Source: Actinobacteria bacterium UBA3120 | Lineage (GTDB): Bacteria; Actinomycetota; Actinomycetes; S36-B12 | DNA length: 11,907 nucleotides | NCBI GenBank assembly: GCA_002365735.1 | Contig: DEZY01000069.1 | Span: 1-11,907, forward strand | Direction: 5' to 3' | Shown: piece after piece, positions 1-6,313 of the stretch | Position numbering within the stretch: position 1 is the first letter of the stretch | How the letters are laid out: every line of letters starts with the position of its first letter | Position numbers and translations under genes: made by a program | The notes under the pieces: model-generated | Seen by the model: only the letters and a program-made list of their open reading frames with translations | What the model was told of the DNA's origin: nothing | The model's database searches: none

Positions 1-979
1 CATGCTTGAGTTTGAGGCCAAGGCCAGCCCCGCCGTCGTCGAGTGCCTCGCTGTATTGGATCGCGACCTTGGATGCGCTATCAAAAATATTTCCTTTGCC
101 GCCAGCAATTGCTTTTTGCTGGGAAGAGTTAAATATTTTTTCAAATACGCGTGGGACAGAAAGAACGAAGGTGGGCTGGAAAGATCCCAGCAGGGGGAGT
201 AGCTCTTTCACATCCGGGGCGTAACCCATGCGCACCTGAGCGCGCACGCATCCGAGTTGAATTGTGCGACCAAAAACATGCGCGATCGGCAAGAAAAGCA
301 GTGTGGAAGAGTTTTCCGCACGGAAAACGTCCATGAGGCCTTCGACAACATTATCCACTTCAAACATGAAATTCTTGTGGGTCAGCATGCAGCCTTTAGG
401 ACGGCCGGTGGTGCCGGAGGTGTAAATAATTGTGGCAATCGAGTCAGGGTTAAGGCTTGCTCGGCGAGACTCAAGCTCTTCGTCGCTGACGTTCGCACCC
501 TCGGTGATGAGTGCATCAATGCACTTTTCGTCAAAGACCCAGACCCGGGTAACCGCCGGTGCATCCGCCGCCACCTCGTCAAAGACGGCTTTATTGGCCT
601 GGCGTTCGCAGAAAAGGGCGACCGCACCAGAGTCGTTAAGGATCCATTGGACCTGCTCGGCCGATGAAGTTTCATAGATGGGGACGCCAATGCAACCGGC
701 GTACCAAATGCCGTAGTCGACCAAAGTCCACTCGAAGCGGGTTCGGGACATAACCCCCACCCGCTCACCCGCTTGCACTCCCTGGGCAATCATGCCCTTG
801 GCTACACCTTGGACCTGTTCGAGGAATTCAGCGGTCGTGATTCCCACCCAAGCATCACCACGGGGAACCGAAAAGACTACTTTGCTCGGATTGCTGTGCG
901 CATTTTCCAGCACATGGTCGGTGAGGTTTCCGGTTGTCGGTGCGGGAACCATCGCCTCAACGGTAAATTCGGTCAACAT
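1..979 (-). CDS. Long-chain fatty-acid--CoA ligase (FadD15-type AMP-forming synthetase), C-terminus cut off by window edge
   Basis: The reverse strand reads open for 326 codons from ATG at 979 to the window edge. It activates fatty acids to acyl-CoA through an acyl-adenylate. The AMP-binding signature YTSGTTGRPKG is at residues 186-196, followed by the family block PIAHVFGR (231-238) and VPRVFEKIFN (275-284), which resemble the FadD15 / bacterial long-chain acyl-CoA synthetase group. That family is usually about 600 residues, so nearly half, including the C-terminal lid domain, lies outside. The start is supported by a purine-rich GAGGAAAGG at 989-997 on the minus strand. It is divergent from the SRPBCC gene at 1149. 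In many actinobacteria a FadD15 homologue borders this same SRPBCC/acyltransferase neighbourhood. Family assignment is firm; chain-length preference cannot be read. Confidence 0.93.
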   Translation of the reverse strand, partial: MLTEFTVEAMVPAPTTGNLTDHVLENAHSNPSKVVFSVPRGDAWVGITTAEFLEQVQGVAKGMIAQGVQAGERVGVMSRTRFEWTLVDYGIWYAGCIGVPIYETSSAEQVQWILNDSGAVALFCERQANKAVFDEVAADAPAVTRVWVFDEKCIDALITEGANVSDEELESRRASLNPDSIATIIYTSGTTGRPKGCMLTHKNFMFEVDNVVEGLMDVFRAENSSTLLFLPIAHVFGRTIQLGCVRAQVRMGYAPDVKELLPLLGSFQPTFVLSVPRVFEKIFNSSQQKAIAGGKGNIFDSASKVAIQYSEALDDGGAGLGLKLKH

Positions 980-1148
980 GTGGATTTTCCTTTCCTCGGG
1001 CCAGTGGCAGAAATCACGTCTGGTCTGTGAATCTGGTCGCTAAACTACGCTAATTCAGTCGACGGCGCTACGGATGTGGCGATTCAGTTTTGGGTTATCC
1101 TTGGCCGGTGGGCGGTAAGCAGCGAGCGGACATAAATAGGCAACATCA
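980..1148. promoter_or_regulatory. Divergent intergenic region between the acyl-CoA ligase and SRPBCC genes
   Basis: This 169-base gap separates two divergently read genes, so it should hold both promoters. The minus-strand ribosome binding site for the ligase is at 989-997. TACGCT at 1046-1051 (plus) and TAGTTT (complement of 1042-1047) are candidate -10 boxes for the two directions, but neither has a convincing -35 at normal spacing. I saw no strong hairpin or ORF. The call rests mainly on gene orientation. Confidence 0.35.
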
Positions 1149-1580
1149 ATGAATGCGGCCTTTGATCATTGTGTAATAGATATTGCTGACGACACGGTGA
1201 TCTACGCACCGGCCGCCTCGGTGCTCGCGGTGGTGGGCGACTCCTCGACGTGGCGGCGGTGGTGGCCCGATCTGATGCTCGAGGTCTACTCAGATCGCGG
1301 AAATAAGGGGTTGCGTTGGACTGTGAGCGGCTCCTTGGTGGGGTCCAGCGAGATTTGGTTGGAACCCCTCGCGTCACACACTTCTGGGCCAGCCGCCACG
1401 ATTGTGCACTACTACCTGCGGGCCACCCCCACTCGAGCCGGAAGCGAAATTGTGCCTCGCGCGGCCACGAATTCTGTTCGCGAGCAGCGCGAAGTACACA
1501 AGCTGCGCGAGCGGCACGTGCTCGCGTGGAAACGGACGATCTGGGGTCTCAAGGACTCACTTGAGAGCTCCTATGACTAG
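1149..1580 (+). CDS. SRPBCC (START-like, polyketide cyclase/dehydrase type) family protein
   Basis: The 143-residue product fits the single-domain SRPBCC fold: an N-terminal strand and helix (VIYAPAASVLAVVGD, with WRRWWPD following), a central strand run around GLRWTVSGSLVGSSEIWLEP (residues about 56-75), HYYLRA near 91-96, and a long basic C-terminal helix ending in WKRTIWGLKDSLE. These proteins bind hydrophobic ligands in a deep cavity; the ligand here is unknown. The ATG has only a weak AGG upstream. The metallophosphoesterase starts 9 bases after its stop, so the two are probably co-transcribed. A second SRPBCC gene lies at 2426. The fold assignment is from sequence pattern only. Confidence 0.75.
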   Translation: MNAAFDHCVIDIADDTVIYAPAASVLAVVGDSSTWRRWWPDLMLEVYSDRGNKGLRWTVSGSLVGSSEIWLEPLASHTSGPAATIVHYYLRATPTRAGSEIVPRAATNSVREQREVHKLRERHVLAWKRTIWGLKDSLESSYD

Positions 1581-1589
1581 GGGGCGTGC

Positions 1590-2369
1590 GTGCGGTTAAA
1601 CATTGTCAGCGACGTCCATGGGGCGACCCAGGCAATAAAAAGTGCCGCACAAGATTGCGATGTGTTCATTTGCTTGGGGGATCTGATCCTTTTCTTGGAT
1701 TACGACGAACCAGAGGAGGGCATTTATGCGCAATTATTCGGCGTGGACTACGCGAAAACATATATTTCGCTGCGCACAGCCAATCGTTTTGATGAAGCCC
1801 GTGAGTTCAGCGCTAATGCCTGGCGTGGGATTGGGGTAACCGACCAAAAGGAACGGTGGCGCGTGCTGCAGGAGAAAGTTTGTGAGCAATATGAAGTGAT
1901 GTTTGCGGCGATCCCAACGCCTGCGTTGTTGACGTACGGCAATGTGGACGTCCCGGCTCTATGGCCCACCTACCTTCGCCCGCAGCATCGAGTACTCGAT
2001 GCTGAAGTAATCCAGATGAATGGCCAAAAGTGGGGGTTTTTGGGCGGCGGGCTAAAAAGCCCAATGCGGACCCCTTATGAACTAGAGCCAGAGGATTATG
2101 CCGAGAAACTTTTTGGCATGGGTCCGGTGGACATTCTTTTCACACATATTCCACCACTTAATCCATTACTCAACTACGACACGGTGGCGCGAAGATTCGA
2201 AATTGGCTCCGCGGCGATCACCAGCTATATCGAGAAATTTTCTCCGAGGTACCACTTTTTTGGCCACGTGCACCAACCACAACGCTCCCGGATGCGGATC
2301 GGGGCAACTGAGTGCATCAATGTCGGCCATTTCCACAGCCGCAAGATCCCGTTCACGATTGACGTGTAA
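1590..2369 (+). CDS. Calcineurin-like metallophosphoesterase
   Basis: The 259-residue protein carries the full metallophosphoesterase metal-binding set: DVH at residues 8-10, GDL at 30-32, GNVD at 117-120, THIPP at 185-189 and GHVH at 225-228. This predicts ligands D8, H10, D31, N118, H186, H226 and H228 around a two-metal centre that hydrolyses phosphomono- or diesters. The substrate is not evident. Translation starts at GTG 1590, preceded by a G-rich TAGGGGG at 1578-1584. There is no signal peptide or membrane segment, so it should be cytosolic. An insertion of roughly 80 residues between the second and third motifs is longer than in minimal YfcE-type enzymes. It sits between two SRPBCC genes, which suggests lipid or prenyl-phosphate chemistry, but that is inference only. 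Confidence 0.88.
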   Translation: MRLNIVSDVHGATQAIKSAAQDCDVFICLGDLILFLDYDEPEEGIYAQLFGVDYAKTYISLRTANRFDEAREFSANAWRGIGVTDQKERWRVLQEKVCEQYEVMFAAIPTPALLTYGNVDVPALWPTYLRPQHRVLDAEVIQMNGQKWGFLGGGLKSPMRTPYELEPEDYAEKLFGMGPVDILFTHIPPLNPLLNYDTVARRFEIGSAAITSYIEKFSPRYHFFGHVHQPQRSRMRIGATECINVGHFHSRKIPFTIDV

Positions 2370-2413
2370 AAGCAAGGAATCTCATCTCGGTGCGCTCGTC
2401 CAAGTGGGTGGAG

Positions 2414-2425
2414 TACCGTGACCCT
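2414..2425 (+). promoter_or_regulatory. Candidate leaderless promoter -10 box for the second SRPBCC gene
   Basis: TACCGT at 2414-2419 fits the actinobacterial TAnnnT -10 pattern and is followed by six bases and then the ATG at 2426, the spacing expected if transcription starts on the A of the start codon. There is no close Shine-Dalgarno for this ATG; the nearest purine stretch GGAG (2410-2413) is 12 bases away. No good -35 is visible, so confidence is low. Confidence 0.28.
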
Positions 2426-2881
2426 ATGGCTGAGCAGACCGAATCTAGTATTTCCATCAGCGCAACCCCCGCACAGATCATGGACGTAATAGCGGACTTG
2501 CCCGCCTACCCGCAATGGAGTGATGGAATTACGGCAGTCACGATTCTGAGTAAATACGAAGATGATGATCGCCCGGCCGATGCTCGCTTTTCCCTCGCAT
2601 CGGGTCCGATTAAAGACACTTACGAATTGGAATACGACTGGGACGGGAACAGGAAAGTTACCTGGACCTTGACCACGGCTGAAATGCTCACCGCGATGGA
2701 CGGCGAATATGAATTGACTGACAGCGGCAATGGAACCACCACTGTTCACTACCGACTGCAGGTGGACGTGAAGATCCCCATGATCGGGATGCTCAAACGC
2801 AAAGCCGAAAAAGTTATTGTGGATACAGCATTAAAGGGCCTTAAGGCACGGGTGGAATCGGGCAGCGGAAGTGCACTCTGA
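2426..2881 (+). CDS. SRPBCC family protein, TB16.3/Rv2185c type
   Basis: The 151-residue product matches what I recall of mycobacterial TB16.3 (Rv2185c) and its streptomycete relatives: an opening TESSISISATPAQIMDVIAD, then YPQWSDGI (residues about 34-41), a central KDTYELEYDW, and the very conserved PMIGMLKRKAEKVIVD (about 119-134). It is a one-domain START-like fold with a C-terminal helix, probably binding a lipid or other hydrophobic ligand; no enzymatic role is established from sequence. ATG 2426 gives the usual family N-terminus; GTG 2408 in frame is an alternative adding six residues. The stop overlaps the next gene's start by 11 bases, implying coupled translation. Confidence 0.82.
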   Translation: MAEQTESSISISATPAQIMDVIADLPAYPQWSDGITAVTILSKYEDDDRPADARFSLASGPIKDTYELEYDWDGNRKVTWTLTTAEMLTAMDGEYELTDSGNGTTTVHYRLQVDVKIPMIGMLKRKAEKVIVDTALKGLKARVESGSGSAL

Positions 2882-3683
2882 CCTTCGCATCACGTGTGGT
2901 GTTGAACCAGAAAGCGTCGCAGGGTCGATCCCGGACGCATTAGCGCATTTGATCCATTCACTGTCTGCGCCATTTGGATTCTTCACTCCCACACGGGGTC
3001 TGCTCGATGGCCTGAACCTTTCTCGGGGCGTGTTTTCACTTCTCTCCGATCAGACGCAAGTTGATTTCGCATCTGTGAACCAGCTGGCGCAAGCGGTGAG
3101 TGACCTTGAATCCATTCACCTGGTTCTAAGCCAAATCGATTCGGAAGAATTCGCCATCTGGTGCGGCCTGGGCAAAAATGAGGGACGAGTTCACCTGCTG
3201 GATTTGATGGGCATGATTGACCGGGCGCTGATTCGGGTACGTGGGGCGCAACTTCAATTGAATTTTGCCGAATATCGACCAAGCCCCAAAGCGTTGTTTA
3301 GATCACTGACCCAACTTGGCCTTGTCGGCGTTGGCTGTGATGCCCGCCAATTGCAAAGGGCGTGGCCAACATCTGCTCGTAAACCGCTTTCCAATAAATG
3401 GAAATCACAATACGAATCGATGAAAGTATTGAAGGACACCGGGACGCTGGTTGAGCGCGAGCCTTCCATCTTCTCTTTTGAGGTGAAATGGAAAGGTGTG
3501 GGAAACATGGATTTAGCCGTGGGGCTTATGCGCAACCATCTTGTGCTTGAACTTAGTGGCGTGCGGCGTTTTGTCGAGCTGCCGGCCGCATGTTCTCGCA
3601 TGGAACCCGGGGTCGTGCGATTGTCTAAAAATAGGTTGGCGCTTGATTTTACTGTCGATGAAAGCGAGTGGCCACGATCATGA
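2871..3683 (+). CDS. ArsA-family-like protein with HSP20-like C-terminal domain, no Walker A motif
   Basis: The 270-residue product begins at GTG 2871 inside the previous gene. Its last 70 or so residues, starting around VEREPSIFSFEVKW and passing through GVRRFVELPAACSRM to DFTVDESEWPRS, resemble the HSP20-like domain that ends actinobacterial ArsA-type ATPases, including the terminal WPR. Those proteins usually begin with a P-loop (GKGGVGKT type) and are about 350-420 residues. Here no Walker A, no switch motif and no clear nucleotide-binding residue is seen, and the protein is about 100 residues short. LNFAEYRPSPKALFRSL (about 128-144) may be a decayed form of the ArsA DTAPTGHTLRLL segment. 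The position between TB16.3-type SRPBCC and glucokinase is where I recall the ArsA gene in relatives. I read it as a reduced, probably non-ATPase relative; the match is by eye. Confidence 0.6.
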   Translation: MHSDLRITCGVEPESVAGSIPDALAHLIHSLSAPFGFFTPTRGLLDGLNLSRGVFSLLSDQTQVDFASVNQLAQAVSDLESIHLVLSQIDSEEFAIWCGLGKNEGRVHLLDLMGMIDRALIRVRGAQLQLNFAEYRPSPKALFRSLTQLGLVGVGCDARQLQRAWPTSARKPLSNKWKSQYESMKVLKDTGTLVEREPSIFSFEVKWKGVGNMDLAVGLMRNHLVLELSGVRRFVELPAACSRMEPGVVRLSKNRLALDFTVDESEWPRS

Positions 3684-3973
3684 GTGAGCCCGGCAAAGAA
3701 GAGGCACCGGTCACCGATCTGGGCAGTTGGCTGATTTCCGTGGGGGCACCTGAATCGATTACTGATTTGATGCCGAGCGAAATGGCCGGACTGGATATCG
3801 CCCCGTTGCTCGCACTATTGAGTGGAATTGGCCTCAGTGGATCTGGCTTGATGGGATCTGGCTTGATGGGATCTGAATTGGGAGGCGTCAGAGTCGCAAA
3901 TGGCCTGCTCGATGGCGCCGGTGGGAAAGCACTCACAGATGAAATTAGGTGGCTTCCAGTTATTCGCTCATAG
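3680..3973 (+). CDS. Small hypothetical protein with Gly-Ser-Leu-Met pentapeptide repeats
   Basis: This 97-residue protein starts at ATG 3680 in an ATGA overlap with the stop of the preceding gene, a classic coupled arrangement; GTG 3668 is an in-frame alternative. I do not recognise the family. The first half is acidic with hydrophobic clusters (DLGSWLISVGAPESITDLMP, then LDIAPLLALLSGIGL). The middle (about residues 50-68) is built of five-residue units: GIGLS, GSGLM, GSGLM, GSELG. There is no cysteine. The hydrophobic stretch LDIAPLLALLSGIGLSGSGLM could form one membrane-associated helix, but it is glycine-rich. Codon use looks like its neighbours. It precedes glucokinase, with the stop 26 bases upstream of that ATG. 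Confidence 0.6.
   Translation: MSEPGKEEAPVTDLGSWLISVGAPESITDLMPSEMAGLDIAPLLALLSGIGLSGSGLMGSGLMGSELGGVRVANGLLDGAGGKALTDEIRWLPVIRS
3839..3883 (+). repeat. In-frame 15-bp tandem repeat within the small hypothetical gene
   Basis: GGATCTGGCTTGATG occurs twice exactly at 3839-3853 and 3854-3868, followed by a diverged third unit GGATCTGAATTGGGA at 3869-3883. Because the period is 15 bases, copy changes add or remove five residues (GSGLM) without a frameshift. Confidence 0.9.
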
Positions 3974-3999
3974 GTGAGGTTCGCGGTTTTGCCGCCGAT

Positions 4000-4977
4000 A
4001 TGGTTGCGTCTGTGGGAATCAGCGTCGGGGTAGACATCGGTGGCACGAAGATTTTGGCTGGGATCGTGAATGACCAGGGTGAAATCTTGGCGAAGGTGCG
4101 GAAGAAGACTCCGCGCTCGGATGCGTCCAGTATCTTAGAAGTTGTCGCCCAGGTAATCGCTGAAACGATTTCCCAGGTGGACGAAGAAATCGTGGGAATC
4201 GGCGTTGGGGTGGCGGGTCCGGTTGATGCGGGCAGCACAACAGTGTTATATGCACCCAATCTGCAGTGGGCCGACGTCCCGGTGGCAACACTTTTAGAAA
4301 AATCAACCGGCCTGCCCGTACTTGTTGAAAATGATGGAAATGCCGCAGCCTGGGGCGAAGCCCGCTTTGGCGGGGGAAAAGGCTTCGACGACGTTGTTGC
4401 AGTGACGATCGGCACCGGGATTGGTGGGGGTGTCGTGCTCGGCGGTGAACTCTTTCGTGGTTCACATGGGGCAGCCGGTGAAGTCGGTCATATGGGTGCT
4501 GTCGCGAACGGGCGTCTGTGCGGCTGTGGGCGTAAGGGTTGCTGGGAGCAGTATGCAAGCGGCAATGCCATGGTGCGCGATGCACGTGCCATGGCAACAG
4601 AAAGACTTTTTGATGCCCAGGTGCTGTTGTCCCTGGGTGACGGAACCCCAGAAGGGATCCAAGGCGAACACGTAACTCATGCCGCGCAGTTAGGTGATCC
4701 GGTGGCAATTGAGGTCTTGGATCAACTCGGGGAGTGGCTTGGCCGGGGACTGGCCAGTCTGAGTGCGATTCTGGATCCGCAAATATTTGTGATCGGTGGT
4801 GGAGCGAGTGAAGCCAGCGAATTCTTTTTACCCAGTGCTCGAGCATCTCTCGCCGACCGAATAATTGGTAAGCAGTACCGGCCGATTCCCGAAATTCGGG
4901 TTGCCGAGTTGGGAAATAAGGCCGGAATTGTGGGTGCGGCAGATCTTGCCCGCGTCAAATTCTTTTCGGAAAATTAG
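4000..4977 (+). CDS. glkA: ROK-family glucokinase
   Basis: The 325-residue protein phosphorylates glucose to glucose 6-phosphate. It has the phosphate-1 motif DIGGTK (residues 12-17), the catalytic block ENDGNAAAWGE (110-120) with base D112, GTGIGGG (138-144), the sugar-binding EVGH (161-164) and the ROK zinc site CGCGRKGCWE (174-183) with C174, C176 and C181. Length and sequence fit the Streptomyces GlkA (SCO2126) group rather than ROK repressors, since there is no N-terminal helix-turn-helix. ATG 4000 gives the family's usual N-terminus but lacks a close ribosome binding site (GTGAGG is about 20 bases upstream). GTG 3949 would add 17 residues and overlap the preceding gene, so coupling to it is possible. 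The stop overlaps the convergent gene at 4974. Confidence 0.93.
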   Translation: MVASVGISVGVDIGGTKILAGIVNDQGEILAKVRKKTPRSDASSILEVVAQVIAETISQVDEEIVGIGVGVAGPVDAGSTTVLYAPNLQWADVPVATLLEKSTGLPVLVENDGNAAAWGEARFGGGKGFDDVVAVTIGTGIGGGVVLGGELFRGSHGAAGEVGHMGAVANGRLCGCGRKGCWEQYASGNAMVRDARAMATERLFDAQVLLSLGDGTPEGIQGEHVTHAAQLGDPVAIEVLDQLGEWLGRGLASLSAILDPQIFVIGGGASEASEFFLPSARASLADRIIGKQYRPIPEIRVAELGNKAGIVGAADLARVKFFSEN

Positions 4978-5393
4978 ACGACAGCGCCATCGCCGAAGTC
5001 TTCGCCGGGTGGAATGTGTTCGTCTCGGCGCGAAATCAAGAAAGCGAATCCTCCGATTGTGGCGACCAAACCCGCGGTTGAAATAACGCCACCAAGGCCG
5101 AGGAGGTAACCCAGCAGCATCACTATTGGGCCACCGAGAGCCCCGGCCCACGCGAAGCGGGCAATTGCATCGGTGGGAACCCGAAGCGGCGGTGCTTCGG
5201 GAGGCTCGTATCCCTGGTCAAAGTACTCGTCAATGTGGTCGGGTTGGGGTAGGAGCTCTTGTGGGGTCGGATCACTGCGGAAGTGGGGTCCCAAATCAAT
5301 TTGCCCACTGAGATCGGCAACGATTGATTCCCAGGCCGCGTCCTTTCCTTCAGGTTCCTGAGCATCTTCTGGGTCCGGTGGGGTAATTGTCAT
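4974..5393 (-). CDS. Small two-helix membrane protein, function unknown
   Basis: The 139-residue product has an acidic, proline-rich N-terminal half (residues 1-75, with WESIVADLSGQ at 21-31 and HFRSDPTPQE at 37-46) and then two hydrophobic segments, about 80-98 and 103-121, separated by a short glycine turn and followed by RRDEHIPPGEDF and a GAVV C-terminus. By the positive-inside tendency (R122, R123) both ends should lie in the cytoplasm. I recall similar actinobacterial hypothetical membrane proteins ending in GAVV, but know no function. Its ATG overlaps the stop of the upstream hydrolase (ATGA at 5390-5393), so it is the second gene of a two-gene operon. The stop codon shares bases with that of glucokinase on the other strand. 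Confidence 0.8.
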   Translation of the reverse strand: MTITPPDPEDAQEPEGKDAAWESIVADLSGQIDLGPHFRSDPTPQELLPQPDHIDEYFDQGYEPPEAPPLRVPTDAIARFAWAGALGGPIVMLLGYLLGLGGVISTAGLVATIGGFAFLISRRDEHIPPGEDFGDGAVV

Positions 5394-6169
5394 GGCGTGA
5401 GATCCGGCTCGACCCTGACGTGACTTTTAATGAAGTCGGCGCTCATGGTTTCAATGATTGTGGCGTCGTAATCGAGAGTGGCAACGTGGAAGGAATTTTC
5501 AAGGAGCACTTCTTTCTTGTCGGTGCTGGAAATATGGTCAAGGATCCATTGCGCATTGGATGCTTCAACAACGTGGTCAGTCAAGCTACGAAACAGTAGT
5601 ACGGGCTGGGTCACGTTTGCGATGTCAGCTTTGATGTTTTTCCACAACTGCGCAAGTGAGTGGGCTGCTTTAAGGGGGATTTTTGCGTAGGCCACTTCGT
5701 CTTGTCCTGGTTTGGCAATATCGTTGGAAATTCCTGGGAATGCTTTAACAAACTTGGAGACAATCGGTAGTAGGTGCCGGTCAGGGCGTTCGGAGTGAAC
5801 AGCCGGGTTGACTAACACGAGTCCGGAAATTTCGTCACCGTGCTGTTGGGCGAGCCGAAGGGCCAGTGAACCACCCATGGATAGTCCACAAATGAATACT
5901 TGATCGCACGTGGCTTGTAGTTCACTCAAATTTCGTTCCACTTCGGCGTACCAGTCTTCCCATGTGGTGAGGTTCATGTCTTGCCAACGGGAGCCGTGGC
6001 CGGGCAGCCGTGGTACTCGAATTGACCATCCGTGTGCGCTGAGCGACTTACCCCAGGGGGTCATCGAGGCGGGGGATCCGGTGAATCCGTGAATCAGGAG
6101 TACGCCAATGTGAGCGTCTGGGCCCGGTGAATCAAAACTCCATGGTTGAGCCCCGTGAGCCAGTGGCAT
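5390..6169 (-). CDS. Alpha/beta hydrolase, carboxylesterase / monoacylglycerol lipase type
   Basis: The 259-residue protein has a complete hydrolase triad: nucleophile S97 in GLSMGG (95-100), D198 in SLTDHVVE, and H228 in ENSFHVATLD. The oxyanion-hole motif is LLIHGFTGSP (24-33) and the RLPGHG segment follows at 54-59. The pattern is that of Est30-like carboxylesterases and monoacylglycerol lipases, which cleave short acyl or monoacyl esters. There is no signal peptide, so it should be cytosolic. An ideal AGGAGG (complement of 6175-6180) lies five bases before the ATG. It overlaps the downstream membrane-protein gene by ATGA and is divergent from plsC, consistent with a role in acylglycerol turnover, which is inference. 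Confidence 0.9.
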   Translation of the reverse strand: MPLAHGAQPWSFDSPGPDAHIGVLLIHGFTGSPASMTPWGKSLSAHGWSIRVPRLPGHGSRWQDMNLTTWEDWYAEVERNLSELQATCDQVFICGLSMGGSLALRLAQQHGDEISGLVLVNPAVHSERPDRHLLPIVSKFVKAFPGISNDIAKPGQDEVAYAKIPLKAAHSLAQLWKNIKADIANVTQPVLLFRSLTDHVVEASNAQWILDHISSTDKKEVLLENSFHVATLDYDATIIETMSADFIKSHVRVEPDLTP

Positions 6170-6313
6170 TACGACCTCCTGATTCGTGCGATTACCGATA
6201 CATCACCGAGCGTACGCCTATGATCATTGGGCGCCCAAGGACCACCGATTTTTGACCTCGGTGCTGGCCTTAGGCTTCGGTGGAACATTTCGGATCGGGA
6301 GGAGGGCTCACGC
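6170..6313. promoter_or_regulatory. Divergent promoter region and plsC leader with alternative inverted repeats
   Basis: This gap separates the hydrolase (minus) from plsC (plus). TATGAT at 6219-6224 is a near-consensus -10 box for the plus direction and lies in the palindrome ATGATCAT (6220-6227); no good -35 is seen. Downstream, CCACCGA at 6242-6248 can pair either with TCGGTG at 6258-6263 (using CACCGA, 6 bp) or with TCGGTGG at 6277-6283 (7 bp). If transcription starts near 6231, both pairings are in the plsC leader. No function is shown. Confidence 0.35.
6297..6306 (+). promoter_or_regulatory. Ribosome binding site that sets the plsC start
   Basis: GGGAGGAGGG lies seven bases before GTG 6314. 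No comparable site precedes the in-frame upstream ATG at 6227, whose extra 29 residues look non-coding compared with the family. Confidence 0.8.

Noticed and set aside
257..789. Overlapping ORFs on both strands (257-667 plus, 382-789 minus)
   Set aside because: They lie inside the acyl-CoA ligase gene in other frames, have arginine- and cysteine-rich shadow composition and no family motif.
2225..2749. 174-codon minus-strand ORF
   Set aside because: Antisense to the metallophosphoesterase 3' end and the TB16.3-like gene, both of which have clear motifs; the ORF itself has none.
4019..4846. 275-codon minus-strand ORF
   Set aside because: Antisense to the ROK glucokinase; composition dominated by His/Arg/Pro/Ser, typical of the shadow of a GC-rich coding frame.
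6227..6313. N-terminal extension of plsC from ATG 6227
   Set aside because: No ribosome binding site before 6227, a strong one before GTG 6314, and the extra 29 residues do not resemble the family; the region also holds leader-type inverted repeats.
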